A DNA stretch of 64,000 nt, from the NCBI GenBank assembly GCA_003513765.1, contig DONT01000001.1, forward strand, positions 105,927 to 169,926, in the 5' to 3' direction. The notes under the pieces are model-generated. The model searched no databases. It saw only the letters and a list, made by a program, of their open reading frames with translations, and was not told where the DNA came from. Position 1 is the stretch's first letter. The number at the start of each line of letters is the position of its first letter. Made by a program: the position numbers and the translations under genes. This DNA comes from Jeotgalicoccus sp. GTDB taxonomy: Bacteria; Bacillota; Bacilli; Staphylococcales; Salinicoccaceae. Shown piece after piece: positions 1-8,000 of this stretch.

Positions 1-132
1 ATTCAGAGCTTGAACTTTATGGATTCAGAACTAATTAGTGAGTATCAACTTAAGCGAGTAAATGGTATTCAGAAAAATGTAGTCGATGAAAATAAAGTGT
101 CAGAAGAACCGCTTCAAGGTGGTGAAATTTAA
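1..132 (+). CDS. Phage portal protein, C-terminal end (partial)
   Basis: An open frame enters from the left edge and stops at TAA 130-132, giving 43 residues that end in EEPLQGGEI. The fragment has no diagnostic motif. The call rests on position: in HK97-type phages the gene directly before the prohead protease is the portal, the dodecameric DNA channel at the capsid vertex. The next start codon follows the stop directly, as expected for translational coupling. Confidence 0.6.
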   Translation: MQSLNFMDSELISEYQLKRVNGIQKNVVDENKVSEEPLQGGEI

Positions 133-759
133 ATGAGTAATGTAGAAAAAAGATTTATTGATGTCGAAGTTAGAGCTGAATCTAATGAACAAGAAAATAT
201 GGTTATCGAAGGCTATGCTCTGAAGTTCAATACAAAGAGTAATCCTCTTTCAAGTGGTGATGTTAGATTCATTGAAACCATTTCACCTGAAGCATTGGAG
301 AATGCAGATATGGAAGATGTGAGAGCCCTAATAGACCATAACCCTTCTTTAGTGTTAGCAAGAACAACAGCAGACACTTTGAAACTTGAAGTTGATGATG
401 TTGGCTTGAAGTTTAGAGCTGTATTGGCTGACACATCGTATGCAAGAGACCTTTATAAAAATATTCAAGCAGGCAACATTAATCAATGTTCTTTTGCTTT
501 TGAATTAGATGATAAAGGTGACTCAGTTAGATACAACAAAGAATCCAGAATGTATGAGCGAACACTTAACTCATTCAAGCGGATTATGGATGTATCAGCT
601 GTAACATATCCTGCATACAATGACACAGATGTTATGCCTGCTCTAAGAAGTATTGAAGAAGCAAATAAAGAAGTAGAACAACTAAAAGAATTACATAAAC
701 GCAAATTACAACTGGAATTAGATTTGATGAGGTTGAAAGGAGATTTAAACAAGCAATGA
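133..759 (+). CDS. HK97-family prohead protease
   Basis: This 208-residue protein matches the U35 prohead serine protease family, which cleaves the scaffold region of the capsid protein and itself during head maturation. The N-terminal half carries the family pattern: an IEGYALKFN strand, a DHNP motif with the probable catalytic His69, and NQCSFAF with the probable nucleophile Ser120. A charged helical tail follows residue 165. The start abuts the upstream stop, and the stop overlaps the capsid ATG (ATGA at 756-759). No truncation is seen. Confidence 0.93.
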   Translation: MSNVEKRFIDVEVRAESNEQENMVIEGYALKFNTKSNPLSSGDVRFIETISPEALENADMEDVRALIDHNPSLVLARTTADTLKLEVDDVGLKFRAVLADTSYARDLYKNIQAGNINQCSFAFELDDKGDSVRYNKESRMYERTLNSFKRIMDVSAVTYPAYNDTDVMPALRSIEEANKEVEQLKELHKRKLQLELDLMRLKGDLNKQ

Positions 760-2018
760 CTATTGAAGAAGTAAGAAGTGAAATCACAAATAAGCTTGAC
801 GAAATGCAACGAGCTTTAGATGCAGATGATGTTGAAAAAGCTGAAGCTATTAAAGCAGAAATTGCAGAGTACCAAGAGATGATTAAGCAACTTGAAGCAG
901 AACTTGCTGAAGTAGAAGGCGAAGAACAACCAACTGAGGAGGAATCTGAAGATAAAGAAGTTGCTGAAAGCTCAACGGGAGAAACTGATGTACGGAAGCT
1001 CGAAGCTAGAATCGCAGATTTAGAAAAAGAATTAGAAGATAAGAACGAAGAAAGAAATGAAGAATCATCTACGCAAGTAGAAGATAATAAATTAAACTTA
1101 AACAATGAAGGAGAAGAAAGAAAAATGACAGAAATCGTAGAAGAAGTAGTACTAAATGTAAATGGTGCGGATGAAATTCGCTCAGCATACCAAGAGTTTC
1201 TAGTAACAGGTGAAAAACGAAATGTAACTTCAACAGATGAAGGTGTACTTGTTCCAGAAGAAGTAGCAACTTCAATTGAAAACTTAATGGATGAGCTAGA
1301 AGGATTAGACAAATTAGTAGATGTTAAACATGTAAACAGTGCAATTGGTAAATATCCAGTTCGTAATGCAGATTCAGCAGTATCTCCACTTCCAACTGTA
1401 GAAGAGCTTGAAGAGTCTCCAGAACTTGGTTTACGCAAACTTGGTGACTACAAATATGAAATTAAGACTCATAGAGGTCTAGTTAAGGCATCATTCGAAG
1501 CTATTGACGATGCAGTCGAAGTTGAGAAGATTATTAATGAAGAAATGGCTGAAGCAATTGTAGCTACTAAGAACAAAGCCATTCTAGATGCTCTAGCAAC
1601 ATTACCAGCGCAAGAAGTTGCTGATTTAGATGCTATTAAGACAATCGTTAACACTGGTGTAGCTAAGCGTTACGCTAAACAAATTGTTGTATCTACAGAT
1701 GTATATGATGCTTTAGACCGCATGAAAGACTCTAATGGTCAGTATCTATTACAGCCTTCAGTAACAGCTGCTTCAGGCACTAAACTGTTTGGTAAAGACT
1801 TAGTAGTAGTAGATGCAGAAGTAATTGGTGAAGGTGTAATGTACATCGGTTCACTAAAAGATGCAGCTATTCTATTCCTACGCAAAGAGCTTTATGTTAA
1901 CTACGAAATCTGGAATCAGTACGGTAAAGTATTTACTCCAGTTGTCCGCCTAGATGCTGGTGTTAAGAACCCTAATGCTGTAGTTAAAGTCAACTTCACA
2001 GCGCCAGTTGAAGCATAA
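756..2018 (+). CDS. Major capsid protein, HK97 fold, with N-terminal scaffold domain
   Basis: The 420-residue protein has two parts. Residues 1 to about 122 are a charged Glu/Lys coiled coil, as in the delta (scaffold) domain that is removed after assembly. From about 125 comes the HK97-fold shell protein, with segments such as VPEEVATSI, GKYPVRN and LFGKDLVVVD. It forms the icosahedral shell and is the substrate of the upstream protease. A second start with its own ribosome site (AAGGAG about 8 nt before ATG 1125) lies at the domain border and could give a 297-residue shell protein directly. A terminator hairpin follows. Confidence 0.93.
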   Translation: MTIEEVRSEITNKLDEMQRALDADDVEKAEAIKAEIAEYQEMIKQLEAELAEVEGEEQPTEEESEDKEVAESSTGETDVRKLEARIADLEKELEDKNEERNEESSTQVEDNKLNLNNEGEERKMTEIVEEVVLNVNGADEIRSAYQEFLVTGEKRNVTSTDEGVLVPEEVATSIENLMDELEGLDKLVDVKHVNSAIGKYPVRNADSAVSPLPTVEELEESPELGLRKLGDYKYEIKTHRGLVKASFEAIDDAVEVEKIINEEMAEAIVATKNKAILDALATLPAQEVADLDAIKTIVNTGVAKRYAKQIVVSTDVYDALDRMKDSNGQYLLQPSVTAASGTKLFGKDLVVVDAEVIGEGVMYIGSLKDAAILFLRKELYVNYEIWNQYGKVFTPVVRLDAGVKNPNAVVKVNFTAPVEA

Positions 2019-2041
2019 TATTTGAATACATAAATGATTGA

Positions 2042-2073
2042 GCTTGGCGAGTTACGACTCGTCAGGCATTTTT
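2042..2073 (+). terminator. Intrinsic terminator after the capsid gene
   Basis: An 11-bp arm at 2042-2052 pairs with 2057-2067 across a 4-nt loop, using two G-U pairs, and is followed by ATTTTTATT. It sits between the capsid gene and the next small gene. Confidence 0.75.
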
Positions 2074-2098
2074 ATTGTATTTAAAAGGAGATGAAAAC

Positions 2099-2305
2099 TT
2101 GAAGAAGTTTAAAGTAATAAAAGAATTCAAAGATATTCATTCAGGTGAAAAATACAAAGTAGATTCTATTGTAGAAGTTTCAGACGAGCGCTTTGAAGAG
2201 ATTCAAGGTAACTTATCTAAACATGATGATGAATATATTAAAGAAGTAAAACCTCGAAAGAGTAAAAAGAAAGCAGAGCAACCTCCTGAAGAAGAAGGTG
2301 CTTAA
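2099..2305 (+). CDS. Small phage protein after capsid (unknown)
   Basis: The frame is open from 2075, but a strong AAAGGAG at 2084-2090 sits 8 nt before TTG 2099, so I take that TTG as the start, giving 68 residues. The protein is a short beta-rich segment (FKVIKEFKDIHSGEKYKV, SIVEVSDERF) followed by a Lys/Glu-rich tail. Similar small proteins with a KVNG-like barrel lie between capsid and head-tail connector in many Gram-positive siphophages and may decorate the head or help packaging. I do not recognise a specific family. Confidence 0.7.
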   Translation: MKKFKVIKEFKDIHSGEKYKVDSIVEVSDERFEEIQGNLSKHDDEYIKEVKPRKSKKKAEQPPEEEGA

Positions 2306-2308
2306 AAA

Positions 2309-2641
2309 ATGGAATTAGAAACAATCAAAAGACACTTACGAGTAATAGACAACTTTGAAGATGACACTATTTTAATGTACTTAGAATGGGCAGAAGAAAA
2401 AGTTAAAGATGCTATCACAAATGACCCTTTATTATACGAAGAGTTCTTCGATAACAACTCCCATTATCAGAGAGCAGTTATTTTATTGACCGCTCACTAC
2501 TTTAGTAACAGATTACCTTTATCAGACAAACCTCAATATAACCTCACATTTGGCTTTAGAGATGCTTTATCTCACTTACGAGCTAACTTTATGGTGTTCA
2601 AAAAAGAATTAGAAGATGATGACTATGACCCATTTAATTAA
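2309..2641 (+). CDS. Head-tail connector protein, gp6-like
   Basis: At 110 residues and mostly helical, it has the pattern of gp6-like connectors: an N-terminal TIKRHLRVIDNFEDDTILM segment, a YLEWAEEKVKDAI helix, and an RAVILLTAHYFSNR helix before a short C-terminal part. These proteins form a ring under the portal. Its position directly after the capsid block fits. The 3' end overlaps the start of the next gene. Confidence 0.85.
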   Translation: MELETIKRHLRVIDNFEDDTILMYLEWAEEKVKDAITNDPLLYEEFFDNNSHYQRAVILLTAHYFSNRLPLSDKPQYNLTFGFRDALSHLRANFMVFKKELEDDDYDPFN

Positions 2642-2951
2642 TAAGATGAACCAAGTCATTGAGTTTCAAGAAAAGAAGCGTATCAATGACAAAGGCATTG
2701 TTAAAGAATCCTATGAAACTGTATTTAAAGCATACGCACATATTGACACAGTTTGGGCGAAAGACTATCAGACTGCTGTATCAAGCGGTACTCAAAACAG
2801 AGTCAAATTTACTATTAGATTTGTTCCTGTGGAGATTACTAATAAGATGCATATTCAGTTTAAAGGACAAACTTACGAAATCAAGGAAGTATTTCCTGAT
2901 TATACAAACCATGAAGTTATATCAATTATGGCTGAACAGGTTGGATTGTAA
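2625..2951 (+). CDS. Phage head-tail adaptor (head closure protein)
   Basis: A 108-residue beta-rich protein of the head-tail joining family: it begins MTHLINKMNQVIEF, has a WAKDYQTA stretch, and ends with FKGQTYEIKEVFPD, typical of adaptors that close the head before tail attachment. Three in-frame ATGs exist (2616, 2619, 2625). I chose 2625 because AGAAG at 2611-2615 is then 9 nt upstream. It overlaps the previous gene by 17 bases and the next by one (TAATG). Confidence 0.85.
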   Translation: MTHLINKMNQVIEFQEKKRINDKGIVKESYETVFKAYAHIDTVWAKDYQTAVSSGTQNRVKFTIRFVPVEITNKMHIQFKGQTYEIKEVFPDYTNHEVISIMAEQVGL

Positions 2952-3358
2952 TGAGCCTTAAAAAAGATGGGTTTGATATTAAAGGTTATGAAGAGTTGAT
3001 GAGGAATATTGACAATCTTGGAGATGCAGCAAACAAGGAAGTAAACAAAGCACTGAGAAGTGCCGCTCCCGTTGTCCAAGACAAGTTGGAGAAGAACACA
3101 CCTAAAGGTGCTTATGTTCAAAAGTCACATGCTAAAAATAATGTGGTTATTTCCAATGTAAAAACCAACAGGGAAACAGGCGACAAGTATATATCTGTCG
3201 GTTATCCAAGAGGAGTTTCATACCGTATCCACTTCATAGAATTTGGAACAATACGCAAGAAACCATACCTACATATGACTAAGACGATTAACGACACTAA
3301 AGAAGCTGTGCTTCAAGAAGTAGCTAATAGTCTCAAGAAAGGACTGGGGCTGAAATGA
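2951..3358 (+). CDS. HK97 gp10-family tail component
   Basis: This 135-residue protein has the gp10-like pattern: N-terminal FDIKGYEELMRNIDNL helix, a PVVQDKLEKNTPKG segment, and a strand region RIHFIEFGTIRKKPYLHM, where the conserved FIEFGT/KP box is clear. The family acts at the head-tail junction or in tail completion. Start and stop overlap both neighbours by 1 to 4 bases, so the connector genes are translationally coupled. Confidence 0.88.
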   Translation: MSLKKDGFDIKGYEELMRNIDNLGDAANKEVNKALRSAAPVVQDKLEKNTPKGAYVQKSHAKNNVVISNVKTNRETGDKYISVGYPRGVSYRIHFIEFGTIRKKPYLHMTKTINDTKEAVLQEVANSLKKGLGLK

Positions 3359-3744
3359 CAACTGAACTGTACTTAGAAGACTGGTTAGAAATAGTTAGAG
3401 AAAACTTAGTAGTTAAGCTCGAAGGATTGGTTGATGAAGATAAGTTCTTTAAATTCAGCGTACCAGACGAGATGACAGATGATGAATTATCTCCATGTGT
3501 TCGCATTAACTTAGCGGATATGAGGCCTAATAATTGGGCTGGGGATGAAGTAATCGGTTACTACTATGAGTTTTTAATTGATGTTTGGCATAAAGACTAT
3601 CATCAAGCATTTGTAATTGGTCAGCACATACAGCAAGCACTTAGAGAAATGAATTTCAGACAAACAAGCCCTGTTTTTGACGAAGACGAAGATACAGATT
3701 TGTATCGAGACTCTCGAACTTATGCAGGCAATATATTAATTTAA
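3355..3744 (+). CDS. Probable tail terminator / tail completion protein
   Basis: A 129-residue acidic protein with no clear single motif. The central stretch YYYEFLIDVWHKDYHQA followed by a helix FVIGQHIQQALREM resembles small tail-completion proteins. It lies between the gp10-like gene and the major tail protein, where the tail terminator that caps the growing tube is usually encoded. The function is inferred mainly from position. Confidence 0.65.
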   Translation: MTTELYLEDWLEIVRENLVVKLEGLVDEDKFFKFSVPDEMTDDELSPCVRINLADMRPNNWAGDEVIGYYYEFLIDVWHKDYHQAFVIGQHIQQALREMNFRQTSPVFDEDEDTDLYRDSRTYAGNILI

Positions 3745-3768
3745 CTTATTAAGAGGAGAAATGTAAAA

Positions 3769-4353
3769 ATGGCTTATAAAAATGATTACAAAGCAGTAAC
3801 AGGTTTACGCAGAATTTATATTGCAGTACAAACAGAAGATTCGAAAGATGGAGTATCTTATGGAGAGGTTCATGAAATTGACACTCCTAAAACATTTGGA
3901 GTAGCACCTGAAGCTTCAATTGAAAAAGCTTATGCTGGAGATAGAATTGTTGAAACTGCACAGTCTAGAGGCGGAATGCAATTTAACATGGAATTCCACT
4001 CACTTCCAGAAGAGCTTAAAGCTGAATTAGTCGGAGAAGAAAAACGAGAAAACGGTCTTACATATGAAAACTCTCGTCAGTCTTCACCATATGTTGGAGT
4101 TATCGGAGAGTTTACAAAAGAAGGTGGAGTATCTTACTTTGTGGGACTTCCTAAGGCAATTGTAACTCCAGCTTCAATCGAAGGCGGAACAAAAGAAGAC
4201 GGTGTTGAATTCGGAACACTAGCATTTGAAGGAGAAGCTATGGAGCGTATTTTCGATGGAGAGCGTAAGATTTCAGCACTTTCGTCAGATACGGATTACG
4301 ACTTCTCAGTATTAACAGCAGAAGTATTTAAAGATAGCACAGTAGAAGCTTAA
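3769..4353 (+). CDS. Major tail protein, phi13 family
   Basis: The 194-residue protein matches the phi13-type major tail protein, the subunit of the flexible tail tube. Visible signs are the N-terminal KAVTGLRRIYIAV, IDTPKTFGVAPEASIEKAYAGD, the Gly-rich central strands, and YDFSVLTAEVFKD near the C-terminus. AAGAGGAG lies 8 to 15 nt before the ATG. A strong hairpin terminator follows, consistent with high expression of a structural protein. Confidence 0.9.
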   Translation: MAYKNDYKAVTGLRRIYIAVQTEDSKDGVSYGEVHEIDTPKTFGVAPEASIEKAYAGDRIVETAQSRGGMQFNMEFHSLPEELKAELVGEEKRENGLTYENSRQSSPYVGVIGEFTKEGGVSYFVGLPKAIVTPASIEGGTKEDGVEFGTLAFEGEAMERIFDGERKISALSSDTDYDFSVLTAEVFKDSTVEA

Positions 4354-4368
4354 TAGAAGTATAACCAC

Positions 4369-4402
4369 AGTAGTCTGAGCTCATCCCTCAGGCTACTTAT
4401 TT
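4369..4402 (+). terminator. Intrinsic terminator after the major tail protein
   Basis: AGTAGTCTGAG (4369-4379) pairs with CTCAGGCTACT (4387-4397), with one G-U pair and a 7-nt loop, followed by TATTTATT. The T-run is modest. Confidence 0.75.
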
Positions 4403-4450
4403 ATTAATCATATTATCAAATAATTATTTAAATCAAAGGAGAAATACATA

Positions 4451-4777
4451 ATGGCAAAACAAACTAGAAAAATTACATTATTAATAAACGATAAAGAGGA
4501 GACTTTCTTCTCAAATTTCTCACCAGCAAAAAACATTTTTAAAGCTCAGAAATTATTTAGTCGATTAGAAGCTGAACCAGAAAAAGAAATGGAAGTTATT
4601 GAAGAAATCTTAGACTTTATTGCTAAGGATGTTTACAATGCTGAATTCACTAAAGATGACATTTTAGAAGGTATTGACTCAGCAGATTTCATGGAAGAAT
4701 TACAAATTCAACTGATGCTTGTAATGACAAGAGATGTCGAGGGTTTAAAGAAACAAGCCTTACAGGCACAGCAATAG
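4451..4777 (+). CDS. Tail assembly chaperone, short form (gpG-like)
   Basis: A 108-residue, mainly helical acidic protein between the major tail protein and the tape measure, the fixed site of the tail assembly chaperone pair. AAAGGAGAA lies before ATG 4451. It begins with a short strand region (KITLLINDKEETFFSNF) and continues as helices. Near its end is a T TTA AAG heptamer at 4744-4750 in the zero frame, the classic -1 slip site that makes the longer product described separately. Confidence 0.85.
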   Translation: MAKQTRKITLLINDKEETFFSNFSPAKNIFKAQKLFSRLEAEPEKEMEVIEEILDFIAKDVYNAEFTKDDILEGIDSADFMEELQIQLMLVMTRDVEGLKKQALQAQQ

Positions 4778-4998
4778 ACGAAGAATTAAACGAAGAAGAT
4801 TATACTCCAGAAAAACAAATTGAATATTTACAAGATTTCATAGATTACATGAGAGACAGAGAAGACGGTAAACACATGTCTTTCAACGAACTCATGGAGT
4901 GTGACATATTTGCTCTCATTGACAGTGAGATGCGGATATATAACAAGAAGAAAAAAGAAAATGAGATTGACCCTGAAGCGGCATTTAATATGCTTTAG
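4451..4998 (+). CDS. Tail assembly chaperone, -1 frameshift product (gpGT-like)
   Basis: Slipping -1 at T TTA AAG (4744-4750) carries translation into an open frame that reads without a stop from 4750 to TAG 4996-4998. This adds 82 residues, including TPEKQIEYLQDFIDYMRD and MSFNELMECDIFALIDSEM. The added part has no start codon with a ribosome site of its own near its beginning, so frameshifting is the simplest way to express it. In long-tailed phages the G and GT forms coat the tape measure during tail assembly. The frame and slip site are seen; the slipping itself is inferred. Confidence 0.82.
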
Positions 4999-5005
4999 AT
5001 ATTTT

Positions 5006-5043
5006 GACCTTACAACTTTACCTCAGTTGTGAGGTCTTTTTTT
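5006..5043 (+). terminator. Intrinsic terminator before the tape measure gene
   Basis: A 12-bp stem, 5006-5017 with 5025-5036 and one G-U pair, closes a 7-nt loop and is followed by T7. Confidence 0.85.
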
Positions 5044-5084
5044 ATGGACTTTTTTAAGTATTCAATAGAAAGGATGAAGAGTAT

Positions 5085-8000
5085 ATGGCAGGAAACACTC
5101 CATTAGGTCGTATGTTGATAGACATAGATTTAGATACTACCAAGTTAGGTAGCTCAACAACACACCTACAAAGACAGATGCGGATAGTCAACTCAGCAAT
5201 GAGAGCTAACTTAGCTGGACTAAAAGACAATAGTAAAGAAACAGATGTATTATCAACTAAGATTGACGGATTAAATAAAAAACAAAAAATCCAAGCAGGA
5301 ATAGTAGAACAAACAGAAAAAAGATACCAAGAATTAGTTAAAACTAAAGGTGCTGGTGCAAAGGAAACTGAAGCATATGCCAACAGTTTAAACAGAGAAC
5401 AAGCTAAGTTGCGAGAAGTTACAAACGAACTCAAAGAGATGGAACGACAACAGAAGGTAATGAACTCTAACTGGACTAAGTTAGGTAATAGCTTCGGCAC
5501 ACTAGGAAGCCAGTTAACAAGTATTGGTGGAGGTATCAAGTCTGTAGGTAGTTCACTCACTCGCAGTATTACAATGCCAGCAGTTGGTGCAGCTACAGCT
5601 GTTGGAGGTATTGTTGCAGCGTTTGGTTGGAAGCGACTTGTATCACTAGATGCAGCTCAAGCACAGCTTAAAGGTTTAGGGTACTCAATAGAAGATGTAG
5701 AGAGAATATCAGCTCAAGTACAGGAAGCTGTACAAGGTACAACAATGACGATGGCAGAAGGTACTTCAGTCGCTGCAGGTGCTCTAGCAGCAGGAGTAGA
5801 TGAAGGTGCAGAGTTAGAGCACTACATTAAGATGGTTGGTAACGCAGCAGTAGGTGCAAACAGACCAATCGGTGACATGGCAATGATATTCAACAGAGTC
5901 CAAGGTTCAGGTAAGTTAATGACTCAGGAACTCAATATGATTGAAGATAGTATGCCAGGATTCTCTAGTAAGATGGCAGAACACTTCGGAGTAACACAAG
6001 ATGAATTCAGGAAGATGGTAACAGAAGGGAAAGTAACTTCTGAGGATTTCCTAGTTGTTATGGAAGGTCATGCTGGTGGAATGGCGGAAGCATATGCTGA
6101 TTCTTGGCAAGGTATGGTAGAAAACACTAAATCTTGGATTGGTATACTCGGAGAGAACTTGTTATCAGGTGTATTCGAACAATCTAAAGAATCCATCGGA
6201 GAGTTCATGGAATTACTGAAGTCTGATGAAGCACAAGAATGGGCGAAAGAAACAGGAAAGCAGATTAGTATTGCCTTTGGTCAAATTGTAGATAAAGTTA
6301 AAGGTGCTATTGACTGGTTTAATAAATTAAGCGATGAGAAGAAGAAGTTAATAGGAGTCGTTACAGGAGTAGCAGTAGCAGCTGGGCCGCTATTAACGGC
6401 ATTAGGTACTATGATAATATTTGTTGGTAAAGTCTTCAGTGCGTTATCACCATTATTATTAAAGATTGGTGAAGCAGGCGGTCTGTTTAAGATGCTAGGA
6501 GGAGCAGTCAGTACTGTCTCAGGTGTCGGTAAAGGAAAAGGTTTACTTGGTTTAACTGGATTATTCAAAACATTAACTAAAGTTCTGACCGCTATTTTTA
6601 GCGGCCCGATAGGTTGGGTAATTACAGGTATTCTTGCTCTAGGTGTAGCCTTTAAAGTAGCTTACGATAAGGTAGATTGGTTCAAAGGTATAGTAGATTT
6701 AGCTTGGGATACTATGAAGATTTTCTTCGACACTCTTAATGATTTAACTGGAATGAATGCACTAGTTGAATGGTTCGGTGATGCTTGGAAGTCCACTGAA
6801 GATTTTAGAAATAAAGTCGGCGAAACCATGGGTAATGTGATTGAGTGGATTGGCGACACATTTAATGAAAAAATTAAAGAACCGTTTGAAAGCTTCAAAT
6901 CAATGTTCAGACAAGCAGGTGAAACAGTAGATGTGTTTGATTCTGATGTGTCTGAAGCAACAACTAGTGTAGTAACTAGTTATGTTGAGATGTCAGAAGG
7001 AGCTAAAGCAGAGCTAGATAAACTCTATTATGGTCAAGAAGAAGTTACAGCAAACATGTATGAAGATTTAATACAGAAGTATAGCTTGATGAATCAAGAA
7101 GCAAATACTCAACTAGAAGAAAGAAAGAATTCAGAGCTAGCTAAACTTAGAGAATTATATGAAGAATCTGGATTATACACAGATGAAGAACTTGAGAAAC
7201 GACTTAATAAAACAGCAGAACACTACGAAGAAGAAAAACTTAGACTAGATGGTCAAAATGAAAGAATTCAAAAGGTAATCGAGGATGCTATGGCATCTGA
7301 GGAAGGTTTGACTGAGGAACACTATAAGATTATCGAAGGACTACAAACAACACATAACGAAACAACAATACAAACACTTACTGATTCAGAGGTTGAGCAA
7401 CAAGCAATACTAGAGCGTATGAGTATTAATCAGCTTGCTACATCTGAAGAAACATTGAATCAATTACTTAAAGACTCTAAGAAAGCTAAAGATGGTGCAA
7501 TCTCAGAAGCTGAAGAAAAAAGAGATAGATTAATTGCTGAAGCGATACGCCAACGAGATGAAACAGGTGAGATATCTGAAGAAGAAGCGGCTGCAATTAT
7601 TCAGGCCGCTGAAAATGGATATAGAGAATCTGTTAGGAAAGCAGAAAGTAGACACAGAGATGTTGTTTCTGAAGCACGGGCACAAGCATCAGAACATGGA
7701 ATTATTGTAGATGGTGAGACTGGTGACATATTAAGTAAGTGGGATGTTTTCGCTAGAGATTTCTCAATGTCAATGTCATTTATTGCTAGCATGGCCAAAA
7801 CTAAAGCGGAAGATATTGGCTACAATATCTACAACGGTATAGTTAGTTGGATTAACAGCGTAATAGATAGTATTAATAGTATTTCAAGTGCCCTCGGCCT
7901 AGGAAATCTATTCAGTCCCTTAAATAGAAAATACAGAGGACATACTCAAGGGGCTCATGGAGGGTACAGACCGATAGCCGCCTATTCAACAGGTACTAAC

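Noticed and set aside
632..1438. A 268-codon Ser-rich minus-strand frame over the capsid gene
   Set aside because: Shadow of the Glu/Asp-rich capsid coding strand; it overlaps a certain gene, and its composition is that of reversed acidic codons.
2659..2961. Second plus-strand frame of 100 codons over the head-tail adaptor
   Set aside because: Out of frame with a recognisable adaptor gene and with no ribosome site.
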